Shown piece by piece: positions 26,432 through 34,307 of a stretch of 40,322 bases of DNA. The DNA comes from Bradyrhizobium sp. (lineage in GTDB: Bacteria; Pseudomonadota; Alphaproteobacteria; Rhizobiales; Xanthobacteraceae), in the NCBI RefSeq assembly GCF_030697065.1, contig NZ_JAUYQU010000019.1:1-40322 (forward strand). The letters are read 5' to 3'. The translations under genes were made by a program, and so were the position numbers. The notes beneath the pieces were generated by a model, which had not been told where the DNA came from, searched no databases, and was given only the letters and a program-made list of their open reading frames with translations. Positions within the stretch are counted from its first letter, which is position 1. Each line of letters starts with the position of its first letter.

Positions 26432-27530
26432 GATCCTCGAGGAAGCCGACCGGCTGATGACGGTCTGCAATTCCTGCCGCTACTGCGAGGGGCTCTGCGC
26501 GGTATTTCCGGCTATGGAAATGCGCCGCGCCTTTTCCGACGGCGACCTCAATTATTTCGCCAATCTCTGCCACGGCTGCGGCGCCTGCTACACCGATTGC
26601 CAGTTCTCGCCGCCGCACGAGTTCAACGTCAACGTCCCGCAAACGCTGGCGATCGCGCGTGCCGATTCCTACGCTGCCTATGCTTGGCCGCGCGCCTTCG
26701 CCGGCCTGTTCGCGCGCAACGGGCTTTCGATCAGCATCATCGCGGCCCTCAGCGTCGCGGCGTTCATCTTCGGCTTCGCCGCATTGCACGACCGCCAGGT
26801 GCTGTTCGGCGTCCATACCGGCCCCGGCGCGTTCTACAAATTGATGCCGCACAATGCGATGGCGTCGCTGTTCGGTGCGGCGTTCCTCTATGCGATCGTG
26901 GCGCTGCTGATGGGCGTGCGCGCCTTCTGGCGCGACATCGGCGAGCCGATCGGCATGCTGGCCGATCCACCCTCGATCTGGCAGGCGATCAAGGACGCCG
27001 GACAATTGCGCTATCTCGACGGCGGCGGGGTCGGCTGCGTCAACGAGGACGAGCGGCCGAGCGATCTGCGCAAGATCTATCACCATCTGACCTTCTACGG
27101 TTTTGGATTGTGCTTTGCCTCGACCTCGGTGGCGACCGCCTACCACTACTTCTGGGGGCGCGAAGCGCCGTATCCGTGGTGGGATCTGCCGGTCGTGCTC
27201 GGCACGCTCGGCGGCATCGGACTGCTGATCGGGCCCGCCGGCCTGCTGGCGGAGAAATGGAAGCGCGATCCCGCCCTGGTCGACCAGCCGCGCATGGGCA
27301 TGGACGTCGCGTTCATCGTCATGCTGTTCATGACCAGTCTCACCGGCCTGGCGCTGCTGGTCCTGCGCGAAACCGCCGCTATGGGCGCGCTGCTGGCGCT
27401 GCATCTCGGCGTGGTGTTCTCGCTGTTCATCACCATGCCCTACGGCAAATTCGTCCACGGCATCTATCGCTTCGTGGCGCTGGTGCGGTATGCGCGGGAG
27501 CGGCGGATGATGGCGGGACATCCGGTTTAA
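26418..27530 (+). CDS. tcuB: tricarballylate utilization Fe-S/heme membrane protein TcuB
   Basis: A 370-residue protein with two [4Fe-4S] cysteine sets at the N-terminus (Cys17, 20, 23, 27 and Cys51, 54, 57, 61). About six membrane helices follow (around residues 97-121, 147-168, 220-240, 255-276, 297-318 and 330-350), several with histidines suited to heme. TcuB carries electrons from TcuA to the quinone pool. The 14-base overlap with tcuA and the LysR gene ahead confirm the unit. No TcuC-type citrate/tricarballylate transporter follows, so uptake must come from elsewhere. Confidence 0.9.
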   Translation: MHGTRILEEADRLMTVCNSCRYCEGLCAVFPAMEMRRAFSDGDLNYFANLCHGCGACYTDCQFSPPHEFNVNVPQTLAIARADSYAAYAWPRAFAGLFARNGLSISIIAALSVAAFIFGFAALHDRQVLFGVHTGPGAFYKLMPHNAMASLFGAAFLYAIVALLMGVRAFWRDIGEPIGMLADPPSIWQAIKDAGQLRYLDGGGVGCVNEDERPSDLRKIYHHLTFYGFGLCFASTSVATAYHYFWGREAPYPWWDLPVVLGTLGGIGLLIGPAGLLAEKWKRDPALVDQPRMGMDVAFIVMLFMTSLTGLALLVLRETAAMGALLALHLGVVFSLFITMPYGKFVHGIYRFVALVRYARERRMMAGHPV

Positions 27531-27536
27531 TCCATT

Positions 27537-27560
27537 GCGAGGAGCGCTTGCGGCTCTCGC
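27537..27560. terminator. hairpin after tcuB, weak terminator candidate
   Basis: GCGAG(G)AGC pairs with GCTCTCGC around a 7-base loop, 7 bases after the tcuB stop. There is no T-run, so it could equally be a fragment of a rhizobial intergenic repeat (the flanking ATTGCGAGGAGC is typical of one). Confidence 0.35.
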
Positions 27561-27708
27561 CACCGTTGCCCACGGAAACGGGTGGTCCGGCCCGGTTAAT
27601 TTGTCGCAGGAGGGCTGCCATGCTCCGCCAGCCACGCTTCCGCCTCGGTAGGCTGTCGTATATTAAAGAATCACAAGCGGGCGGACAGGCGTCGGAACCG
27701 GGGCTGGC

Positions 27709-29241
27709 ATGGCACATCAATCGAAAACGGCGCAACCCACCGTGCCCATGCGGCGTTGGGGAACTTCGGCCATCGCGACGCTCATGGCGATGGCCGCGCT
27801 GACGACGCCGACCGCCGAAGCCGCGCCGAAGCAGAAACGCCCCGCGCCCCCCACCGAGGCGACGGCGCCGCGCGATGCGGGCGAGCCGATCATGGCGATC
27901 GTGTCGATCAAGCGCCAGCAGGTTACGCTGTACGATGCCGAGGGCTGGATCCTGCGCGCGCCGGTATCGACCGGCACCACGGGACGCGAGACGCCGGCCG
28001 GCGTCTTCGCCATCGTCGAGAAGAACAAGGACCACCGCTCGAACATGTATGACGATGCCGAAATGCCGAACATGCAGCGCATCACCTGGAACGGCATCGC
28101 GCTGCATGGCGGGCCGCTGCCCGGCTATGCAGCCTCGCACGGCTGCGTCAGAATGCCCTTTGGCTTTGCCGAGAAGGTGTTCGACAAGACGCGGATCGGG
28201 ATGCGCGTGATCATCTCGCCTGAGAACGCCGAGCCGGTCGAGATCTCCCATCCGGCGCTGCTGGTGCCGAACGCGGAGGCCATTGCGGCCGCGCCGGCCA
28301 GGGCCGAGGCGCTCGCCCGCGAGGCGGCCGAGGCCGCCAGGATAGCCGGCGAGACCAAGAAGGCCGCCGCGAAAGCGCCGCGCGAGGCGGCGGCACTGAC
28401 GGCGGCGCTGCGCAAGCTGGAGCGGCTCAAGAGCCGCGCCGACGCCGAACTCGCCGCCGCCGACAAGGCGCTCGCCGCCGCGAAGACGGATGAAGCCAAA
28501 GCGCGGGCCGAAGACCGCCAGCAAAAGGCTGCCGCCAAATCCGTGGACATCGGAACGCAGCTCGACACCGCCCAGGCCGACGCGAAACCGAAGCTCGAAG
28601 CCGCCGCCGCCGCCAGGGACGCCGCCAAGGAGGCCGCGCAGCAGAAAGCCGACACTGCCAAAGCGGCGAGCGAGGCGAAACTCGCACTCGAGCCGGTCTC
28701 GATCTACATCAGCCGCGCGACGCAGAAGCTTTACGTGCGACGCAACACGCACAAGCCTGCGCCGGACGGGGGTGGAGAGGTATTCGATGCAACCATCGAG
28801 GTTCCGGTCGCGATCCGCGAACCCGGCAGGCGAATCGGCACGCATGTGTTCACGGCGGTGGCGCGCAACGATACGGGCCTGCGCTGGACTGCGGTCACGG
28901 TCGACGGCGCCGACGACGCAAGGAACGCGCTTGACCGCATCACCATCCCGCAGGATGTGCTCGATCGGATCGCACCAACCGCATTGCCGCGATCCTCGAT
29001 CATCATCTCCGACGAGCCGCTGAGCGTCGAGACCAACTATCGTACCGAGTTCGTCGCGGTGCTGAGCCATCAGCCGCAAGGCGGCTTCATCACGCGTCCG
29101 CGCACGCCCCCGGTGGATATGCACGTCGCGAGCGACGACGGCTTCGGCTTCTTTTTCCAGCCCGATCGCAACCCGCACCGCGGCAACGCGTACCCGCGCA
29201 GCGGCCAGTATTATCGTCAGGGGCCACGCGGCTTTTGGTAA
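27709..29241 (+). CDS. L,D-transpeptidase (YkuD) with coiled-coil linker and second degenerate domain
   Basis: A 510-residue exported protein. The N-terminus has a signal-like segment (MRRWGTSAIATLMAMAALTT, cleavage near AEA-A at residue 38). Residues 58-175 form a YkuD domain with His133 (LHGGPLPG) and SHGCVRM containing Cys146, the catalytic cysteine for L,D-crosslinking or lipoprotein anchoring to peptidoglycan. Residues 195-325 are an Ala/Lys/Glu-rich helical coiled-coil. Residues 328-440 repeat the YkuD beginning (VSIYISRATQKLYVRRN, then IGTHVFTAVARN) but have no SHGC motif, so the second copy is non-catalytic. A TATATT at 27659-27664 may be its -10. The start is moderately sure; ATG 27748 would still keep the signal peptide. 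Confidence 0.9.
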   Translation: MAHQSKTAQPTVPMRRWGTSAIATLMAMAALTTPTAEAAPKQKRPAPPTEATAPRDAGEPIMAIVSIKRQQVTLYDAEGWILRAPVSTGTTGRETPAGVFAIVEKNKDHRSNMYDDAEMPNMQRITWNGIALHGGPLPGYAASHGCVRMPFGFAEKVFDKTRIGMRVIISPENAEPVEISHPALLVPNAEAIAAAPARAEALAREAAEAARIAGETKKAAAKAPREAAALTAALRKLERLKSRADAELAAADKALAAAKTDEAKARAEDRQQKAAAKSVDIGTQLDTAQADAKPKLEAAAAARDAAKEAAQQKADTAKAASEAKLALEPVSIYISRATQKLYVRRNTHKPAPDGGGEVFDATIEVPVAIREPGRRIGTHVFTAVARNDTGLRWTAVTVDGADDARNALDRITIPQDVLDRIAPTALPRSSIIISDEPLSVETNYRTEFVAVLSHQPQGGFITRPRTPPVDMHVASDDGFGFFFQPDRNPHRGNAYPRSGQYYRQGPRGFW

Positions 29242-29455
29242 GGCGCGGCACGCGGCGCGTTTCGTAGCGAGCCAGAGACGCCCCTCTGTCGTGGTGGGCG
29301 GGGCAAACTGACAAATCTGATTTCCGCAATTGCCGGGAACCGCGGTCAGTTCGCAGCCGGTCTCGATCCAGATACCTTGCGGCGCGAGCCGTTGCGTGTT
29401 GAAACCCCAAGCGGGGGACGATGCGAGCCGAACACATGCTGTCGAGACGCCATCC

Positions 29456-31480
29456 ATGAGCGGCCAGAAGCCGGCCATCTGGCTTTTCACCGCGCTGGTT
29501 CTGTCGGCGGCCATTCCGGTCCTGCTGCTCGGGGGATGGATTGCCTATGTCACGGCTGACCAGCAGCGCAGCTACGCCCGCAGGGCGGCTACGGAAGCGC
29601 TCACCCAGGCGGCGCACCGGATCGAGAGCGAGATTTCACGCGAGATGCAGGTTGCAAACGCGCTTGCCAACTCGATCGCGCTCGACCGGGGGAACCTGAA
29701 CGATTTCTACCGGGAGGCGTCCCGGCTGGTTGCCGACCGCCCTCTCTGGGAAACCGCGTCGCTGACCAAGCCGGATCAGGAGCAGGTGCTGAACGTCCTG
29801 CGCCCCCTGGGCGAACCGCTCGAGCCGGTATCCGACACCGACAGCTTCAGTGCCGTGCTGCGCGCCCGCAAGCCCATCCTGGGAGGACTCGGCCCGTACC
29901 AGCCCGCCATCGGCAAGCGCCTTGTGGCCCTGCGTGTTCCGGTGATTCGGGACGATGAGCTCCGCTACGTCCTGACGATCGGCCTGTTGCCCGATCAGAT
30001 CAGCACGATTTTGGCGCAAACCGGATTGCCCGCCGGGTGGGCCGGGACCGTCGTCGATGCCAAGGAACAAATCGTAGCCCGCACGCCAGACATGGTCCCT
30101 GCGAGCGGAGGCACCACGACACCCGCCGTCCAGGAAGCCATTGCTCGCGGCAGGTCCCAGTCGGTCCCGGCCAGGACAAGCGAAGGCCTGGATGTTGAAA
30201 CCATGCACCGCGTCATGGCGGGCACCGATGGCTGGTCGGTGCATGTGGGAGTTCCGGTATCGGAGCTCAACGCTCCGGTGGCGCGTTCCCTGCGCGTGCT
30301 GATCGGAGGAACGGCCGCCAGCGTCGGGCTGGCAATCGCACTCGGATGGGTGATCGCGCGCGAAATTGCCCAACGACGCAACGTCGAGGCGCTTCGATCG
30401 GCCGCCGCGCTGCTGGACAGCGAGAAGCGGGGCGCGCTGGCCATCGATGCCGCCGAGCTTGGCACCTGGCGCTGGGATCTGGCCACCGACGAATTCAGCG
30501 GCTGCAATCGCTTTCGCAAGCTGCTCGGGCTTTCGATTTCCGATTCGGGGGTAACGACGGCGCCCGCCGCCGAGGTCTTCGCCGTGATCGAACCGTCACA
30601 CCGGCCCGTCCTGTCGCAGTTCGGCACCTCCTGCCTCGAGAGCGGCAAATCGAGCAGCGTCGAATTCCCCGTTCAAACGCAGGATCGCGGCACGCATTGG
30701 CTGCGAGCCGCCGGGAGGGCCGAAGGCCAACCCGACCAACGCCACGTGATACACGGCGTGTTGGCCGATATCGACATTCTCAAGCGCGCGGAAACGGAGC
30801 GGTCGCATCTGCTTCGGCGCCTGGCGTCCGCCCAGGAAGAGGAGCAGCGCCGGATTTCACGCGAGTTGCACGATCAGGTGGGCCAGACCGTAACGGGCCT
30901 TTCGCTGGGGCTCAAGGCACTCGAACAGCGGCTGGCCAATGGCAGCGATGCAGTTGCCACGACCGAGCAAATACGCTGGCTCGAGTCGCTTGCGGTCCAG
31001 ATCGGTCGCGACATCCATCGCTCCGCTTCGGATCTGCGGCCTGCCGCCATCGATGATCTGGGACTTTTCAGGGCCATCGGAGCCTATGTTGCGGAGTGGC
31101 AGGAGCGTTATCATATCGAGGCGGATCTGCAGACGTTCGGCCGGGACAACTCACTGCCGCTCGATGTCGCGGTGGCGCTGTACCGGATCGTCCAGGAAGG
31201 CCTGACCAACGTTCTCAAACACGCAAAAGCCGGCAAGGTCAGCCTTGTTCTCGCGCAGAAGCCGGAAGCGGTGACGCTGGTCCTCGAGGACGATGGCGTA
31301 GGCTTCGATGCGGAGAGCCGGGCGCCGCCGCACGGCCATCAGGCTTCCGGCCTCGGTTTCTCCGGGATGAGAGAACGGACAGCGCTTCTCGGCGGCACCA
31401 TCGCCGTGGAATCCACGCCAGGCAAGGGGAGCACGATCTTCGTGAGGATACCGATCGAGAACAAGGGCGATGCGCGATGA
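29456..31480 (+). CDS. sensor histidine kinase, NarX/UhpB (HisKA_3) type
   Basis: A 674-residue membrane kinase. TM1 is near residues 7-32. A periplasmic region of about 245 residues resembles a dCache/PAS-like sensor. TM2 (VLIGGTAASVGLAIALGWVI) is near 280-300. A cytosolic PAS-like domain (LAIDAAELGTWRWDLATDEF) covers about 325-445. The dimerisation helix carries His472 in RRISRELHDQVGQT, and the ATPase domain has QEGLTNVLKHAKAG, LEDDGVGFD and GLGFSGMRERTALLGG. The ATG at 29456 is preferred because upstream frame residues have no signal or membrane character. Its stop overlaps the response regulator start by 4 bases (ATGA), so the pair is coupled. The ligand is unknown. Confidence 0.9.
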   Translation: MSGQKPAIWLFTALVLSAAIPVLLLGGWIAYVTADQQRSYARRAATEALTQAAHRIESEISREMQVANALANSIALDRGNLNDFYREASRLVADRPLWETASLTKPDQEQVLNVLRPLGEPLEPVSDTDSFSAVLRARKPILGGLGPYQPAIGKRLVALRVPVIRDDELRYVLTIGLLPDQISTILAQTGLPAGWAGTVVDAKEQIVARTPDMVPASGGTTTPAVQEAIARGRSQSVPARTSEGLDVETMHRVMAGTDGWSVHVGVPVSELNAPVARSLRVLIGGTAASVGLAIALGWVIAREIAQRRNVEALRSAAALLDSEKRGALAIDAAELGTWRWDLATDEFSGCNRFRKLLGLSISDSGVTTAPAAEVFAVIEPSHRPVLSQFGTSCLESGKSSSVEFPVQTQDRGTHWLRAAGRAEGQPDQRHVIHGVLADIDILKRAETERSHLLRRLASAQEEEQRRISRELHDQVGQTVTGLSLGLKALEQRLANGSDAVATTEQIRWLESLAVQIGRDIHRSASDLRPAAIDDLGLFRAIGAYVAEWQERYHIEADLQTFGRDNSLPLDVAVALYRIVQEGLTNVLKHAKAGKVSLVLAQKPEAVTLVLEDDGVGFDAESRAPPHGHQASGLGFSGMRERTALLGGTIAVESTPGKGSTIFVRIPIENKGDAR

Positions 31481-32130
31481 CGCGCATTCGCATCAGTCTG
31501 GTCGACGATCATCCGGTCGTGCTGGCCGGCATCCGGGCGCTGCTGCAGGCGGCGCCCGAGGTTGAACTCGTCGGGGAAGCCAGTACGGGCGCCACGGGTC
31601 TGAAGATCATTTGCGAATGCTCTCCTGATATCGCCGTGATCGACCTTTCCCTGCCGGACATGAGCGGCATTGAACTGACGCGCAGGGCGGTCAAACGCTG
31701 CCCCGAGGTGAAGATCATCGTGCTGACCGTACATGAGGATCGCGCCTACATTCATCCGGTTCTCGAAGCCGGAGCAAGGGGATACCTCCTGAAACGATCC
31801 GCCGCGGACGAATTGCTTCGCGCCATCCGGATCGTGAAGCAGGGCGACACCTATCTCGATCCCGCCATAGCGGAGAAGGCGTCGACGGCCGCCCCTGATT
31901 CGGGCGCCGTCCCCGGCAATGATGGCGGCGAGCTCAGCCGGCGGGAAGAGGACGTGCTCCGACTCGTGGCCCAGGGACTGAGCAACAAGCAGATTGCCGG
32001 GCAACTGGAGGTCAGCATCAAGAGCGTCGAGACCTACAAATCGCGCGCGGCCGAAAAGAAGGGTCTTCGCAGCCGGGCGGACATCGTCCGTTTCGGCGTC
32101 CAGCACGGCTGGCTGACCGCACCAAACTGA
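31477..32130 (+). CDS. LuxR/NarL-family response regulator
   Basis: A 217-residue regulator. The receiver domain has acidic Asp10 and Asp11, phosphoacceptor Asp56 (IAVIDLSLPD), Thr84 and Lys106. The C-terminal LuxR helix-turn-helix reads LSRREEDVLRLVAQGLSNKQ with IAGQLEVSIKSVETYKSRAA after it. It is the cognate partner of the kinase it overlaps and would activate or repress transcription as a phosphorylated dimer. It ends 18 bases from the convergent small gene at 32149. Targets are unknown; the adjacent L,D-transpeptidase is one candidate by position only. Confidence 0.95.
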   Translation: MTRIRISLVDDHPVVLAGIRALLQAAPEVELVGEASTGATGLKIICECSPDIAVIDLSLPDMSGIELTRRAVKRCPEVKIIVLTVHEDRAYIHPVLEAGARGYLLKRSAADELLRAIRIVKQGDTYLDPAIAEKASTAAPDSGAVPGNDGGELSRREEDVLRLVAQGLSNKQIAGQLEVSIKSVETYKSRAAEKKGLRSRADIVRFGVQHGWLTAPN

Positions 32131-32148
32131 CGGGGCGCCCGGCGAACG

Positions 32149-32451
32149 CTATTTCGGCGGCATTGCGGACGGGGCGCCCGTTATGTCGCTCAGCGGCACG
32201 CAGCTCTTCTTGCGCCGATTGACCTTCGGCATGTCCTGCACTTTCAATACCTTGCCCGCCGAGCAGGAGCCATCGTTCACGTAGATGGTGGCGTATGGAT
32301 CCATCAGGCGAGGCTCGAACGAGTGAATCTTCTGGGCCAGGGACGGCCACGAAACGACCATGGTGACGACAAGCACGATCAGGCCCACCGGCCGCCACCG
32401 AATGTTCCGCAATCCCGAATCCGGATTGGCTTCGACACGCAATCTCTCCAT
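32149..32451 (-). CDS. small secreted or membrane-anchored hypothetical protein
   Basis: A 100-residue protein with a hydrophobic helix (RPVGLIVLVVTMVVSW, residues 20-36) ending in PSLAQ, a likely signal-peptide cleavage site. A short mature part contains DPYATIYVNDGSCSAGK and two cysteines about 20 residues apart (DGSC and KKSC) that could form a disulfide. I recognise the DPYATIYVNDGSC style from rhizobial hypothetical proteins but cannot assign a function. It begins 3 bases after the stop of the upstream regulator-like gene, so it is translationally coupled. Confidence 0.7.
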   Translation of the reverse strand: MERLRVEANPDSGLRNIRWRPVGLIVLVVTMVVSWPSLAQKIHSFEPRLMDPYATIYVNDGSCSAGKVLKVQDMPKVNRRKKSCVPLSDITGAPSAMPPK

Positions 32452-32454
32452 GGC

Positions 32455-32829
32455 TCAGGCGCCCCTTCCAGCGCGGAGCAGCCCGGTAACTGACGGTTCG
32501 CCCCTGGATTTGCCATGAATGACATCGGTGACCGGAATGAGACAACGCGCATATGCTTCCTTGAGCTTCCGAATCATTTCAACGTCTGCGGCCGACGAAT
32601 CCAGGACAAAATTCTCTCCCCTGTGAACCAGCAGTCCTGCCGCACAGAGCCCGTCCAGCGCCCGTGCCGCCTCCGCGTCGCTGGTGTAGATCCGTGCCGC
32701 GACCTGACGCAGAGTCCAGCGCTTGTCCGGGCAGGACCAAATCAGAAGCAGGGCTTCAATTTGCGGCACGGTCGCGATGTATTTTACGATGAACTCCCGA
32801 ACTTCGTCGGGGACGTATGGCTCTGGCAT
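32455..32829 (-). CDS. winged-helix-like small protein (possible transcription regulator)
   Basis: A 124-residue protein. Residues 18-75 (PQIEALLLIWSCPDKRWTLR then AARIYTSDAEAARALDGLCA and AGLLVHRGENFVLD) look like a winged helix-turn-helix: a helix, a recognition-type helix and a hairpin wing. No ligand domain follows. It is upstream of, and coupled to, the small secreted protein gene, so the two probably act together. The start is an ATG with a weak ribosome site. Function unknown. Confidence 0.7.
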   Translation of the reverse strand: MPEPYVPDEVREFIVKYIATVPQIEALLLIWSCPDKRWTLRQVAARIYTSDAEAARALDGLCAAGLLVHRGENFVLDSSAADVEMIRKLKEAYARCLIPVTDVIHGKSRGEPSVTGLLRAGRGA

Positions 32830-32993
32830 GCCTGGACTGCTCGTCGTGATCTGGAAGGCTTACCGGAAGCCGGGTGAATCAGCACTTGCAAGCGGCCAGC
32901 GGCGCCGTTGTGTCGGAACTGAAAGCGTATGGCTCGCTCTGGCGAGCGGAGCGTCGAGGCGATATCAGGGCGCCTTCCGCGAAAGGCGCTCCG

Positions 32994-33215
32994 TCACATC
33001 GAAGCATCCGGTTGGGCTGCATGGATTCCGGGAGATATTCCACTCAGGCCTTGCCGGGTGCTCTGATTGCGCGAATCATTGTTGCAGACCAGGCAAATCG
33101 CCTTGGATATGAGCTGTCCGTTGACGGCCACCCGTTCGTAGAGATGCGGCGTTCGTTCCGAACAAGGTTCGCAATAGGACAAAGGCCGGTTTTCGTTGCA
33201 TTTGCCGTTGGACAT
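32994..33215 (-). CDS. small cysteine-rich hypothetical protein
   Basis: A 73-residue protein with two CxxC pairs (YCEPCSER and ICLVCNND) 27 residues apart, the spacing of a small zinc ribbon. The tail after the second pair looks unstructured. GGGGG at about 33222-33226 could serve as ribosome site. An overlapping frame on the plus strand (32874-33269) has no recognisable features and seems a chance opening. No function assigned; the coding call rests on the paired cysteines. Confidence 0.5.
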   Translation of the reverse strand: MSNGKCNENRPLSYCEPCSERTPHLYERVAVNGQLISKAICLVCNNDSRNQSTRQGLSGISPGIHAAQPDASM

Positions 33216-33338
33216 TTTCGAGCCCCCAAGAGTTGGCGTTTAGATGTGGCAAGCCGCGCCAGTCAGTGATGCCAGCGTTCCCAATGACGGCATCCGACCC
33301 CCGCGCACGACCCATGATTCGCCTTACAGCGAACTTCG

Positions 33339-33545
33339 CTACCGCTCCCTCGTCACGATGAATTGGACCGTCACAAATCCGATGAGAAGCGCCGCAGACA
33401 TCAGCGCCTGGTTGCGAAGGTCCGAACTGGGTATTCCCAGATTTTTGTGGGCGATTTGCGACATCGAATAGGCAGCGACAGCCGCACTGCCCGACGCCAG
33501 CAGAAACGCGATTGCATGATCACAGAACTTTTTCACGTTCGTCAC
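33339..33545 (-). CDS. small two-helix membrane protein
   Basis: A 68-residue protein starting with GTG. Hydrophobic segments at residues 10-28 (HAIAFLLASGSAAVAAY) and 47-64 (ALMSAALLIGFVTVQFIV) would span the membrane with a short hydrophilic loop. It ends with basic TRER. No family recognised. The ribosome site is weak (GAGAG about 13 bases upstream), so the start is uncertain. Confidence 0.5.
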   Translation of the reverse strand: MTNVKKFCDHAIAFLLASGSAAVAAYSMSQIAHKNLGIPSSDLRNQALMSAALLIGFVTVQFIVTRER

Positions 33546-33770
33546 CGATCAACGCGTCTCTCGCCGTGCTGGCAGAACGAAGCGCTCCCTGCTCCCGATA
33601 CAGCCAGAATCCCCGGTCACACCATAATGCGATGACGCTGTTCGCGATGTCAGGAAAAACCTGTCATGGGCAGCAGGCAAATAATGCTAGTGACGCGGGG
33701 TCGATAAAACGACCGCTGCCAAAGATGGCCACGCGAAGGCCACACACGATTACGCCCCGGGAGAGAGGGG
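33546..33770. other. gap without recognisable gene
   Basis: Together with the terminator this makes a 293-base gap before the Rieske gene, the longest in the window. No protein with family features, tRNA-like cloverleaf or repeat class A-E is seen. Two lines counted (33601-33720) are 53-57% GC against 72% in a CinA-coding line at 36841-36900. Confidence 0.6.
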
Positions 33771-33796
33771 AAAGGCCGCCGTAAAGGCGGCTTTTC
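33771..33796. terminator. bidirectional rho-independent terminator
   Basis: AAAGGCCGCC-GTAAA-GGCGGCTTTT: a GC-rich stem (33775-33780 with 33786-33791) extended by A-T pairs, followed by TTTTCCTTTTT on the plus strand and by TTTCCCC on the minus strand. It lies just beyond the stop of the Rieske gene at 33839 and probably ends the minus-strand transcript. Confidence 0.75.
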
Positions 33797-33838
33797 CTTT
33801 TTCGGTCGGCAGTTCGCCGCGGCGGCTTGCGGCGAGTT

Positions 33839-34252
33839 CTACAAATCCACCACGACGTAGTCGCTCTCCACCGACACCGCCAGCGTTTCGGCCACATACG
33901 GTCCCTTCACCACATTGGTGCCGGGCTCGACATGGACCGGATAGGCGCGGGTGCGGAATTTCCCGGGATCGCAATAGGATTGCCCGGTGCGGATGTCGAA
34001 TTCCCAGCCATGCCAGGGGCAACGCAGGATTTCGCCCTGCCTTGTATATTCGATCTCGCCGGGATCGGACGATCGCGCGAGGCCAATCAACGGGCCCTCG
34101 CACAGCGCCGCGCCCTGGTGCGGGCAGCGGTTCAACAGGCCGAAGAATTCGCCCTCGATGTTGAAGATCGCGATCGGGCGCTCATCGATGGTGAGAAATT
34201 TGCGCGTGCCCGGCGGCAACTCGTCCACCGGCGCGATGACGTGACGGGCCAT
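33839..34252 (-). CDS. Rieske [2Fe-2S] ferredoxin-like protein
   Basis: A 137-residue single-domain Rieske protein. CPHQGA (near residue 44) and CPWHGWEFD (near 80) supply the two Cys and two His cluster ligands. The ~30-residue insertion between them and the ending AETLAVSVESDYVVVDL fit ring-hydroxylase-type ferredoxins or N-terminal oxygenase domains rather than cytochrome bc1. The start is either ATG 34252 or a TTG two codons earlier (34258). No oxygenase catalytic domain or reductase is adjacent. It follows two amidohydrolase genes and may be cotranscribed with them. Confidence 0.88.
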   Translation of the reverse strand: MARHVIAPVDELPPGTRKFLTIDERPIAIFNIEGEFFGLLNRCPHQGAALCEGPLIGLARSSDPGEIEYTRQGEILRCPWHGWEFDIRTGQSYCDPGKFRTRAYPVHVEPGTNVVKGPYVAETLAVSVESDYVVVDL

Positions 34253-34262
34253 TTTCAAGTCC

Positions 34263-34307
34263 GCATAATCTGTTCGGAAAACCGGCTTCCACTTTTCCGG
34301 ATCATGC
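34263..34307. repeat. class E repeat (GCATGATC...GATCATGC type), copy 1
   Basis: A 45-bp element ending GGATCATGC, with inner CGGAAAACCGG and CTTTTCCGG, of a form widespread in rhizobial genomes. Its last base coincides with the first base of the complement of the amidohydrolase stop codon. Confidence 0.8.

Noticed and set aside
29330..29455. An upstream extension of the histidine kinase by 42 residues
   Set aside because: The added residues have no membrane or domain character, and the internal ATG at 29456 begins directly before the first membrane helix.
27430..29514. A minus-strand frame of about 690 codons opposite the L,D-transpeptidase
   Set aside because: Low-complexity Gly/Arg composition with no motifs, while the plus strand has a signal peptide and an intact YkuD active site.
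32874..33269. A plus-strand frame of 131 codons over the small cysteine-rich gene
   Set aside because: No domain, weak start context and unremarkable composition; the minus-strand frame with paired CxxC motifs is a better candidate.
33546..33838. A possible tRNA or small RNA in the gap before the Rieske gene
   Set aside because: No cloverleaf, GTTC loop or CCA-type end could be drawn; only the terminator hairpin is supported.
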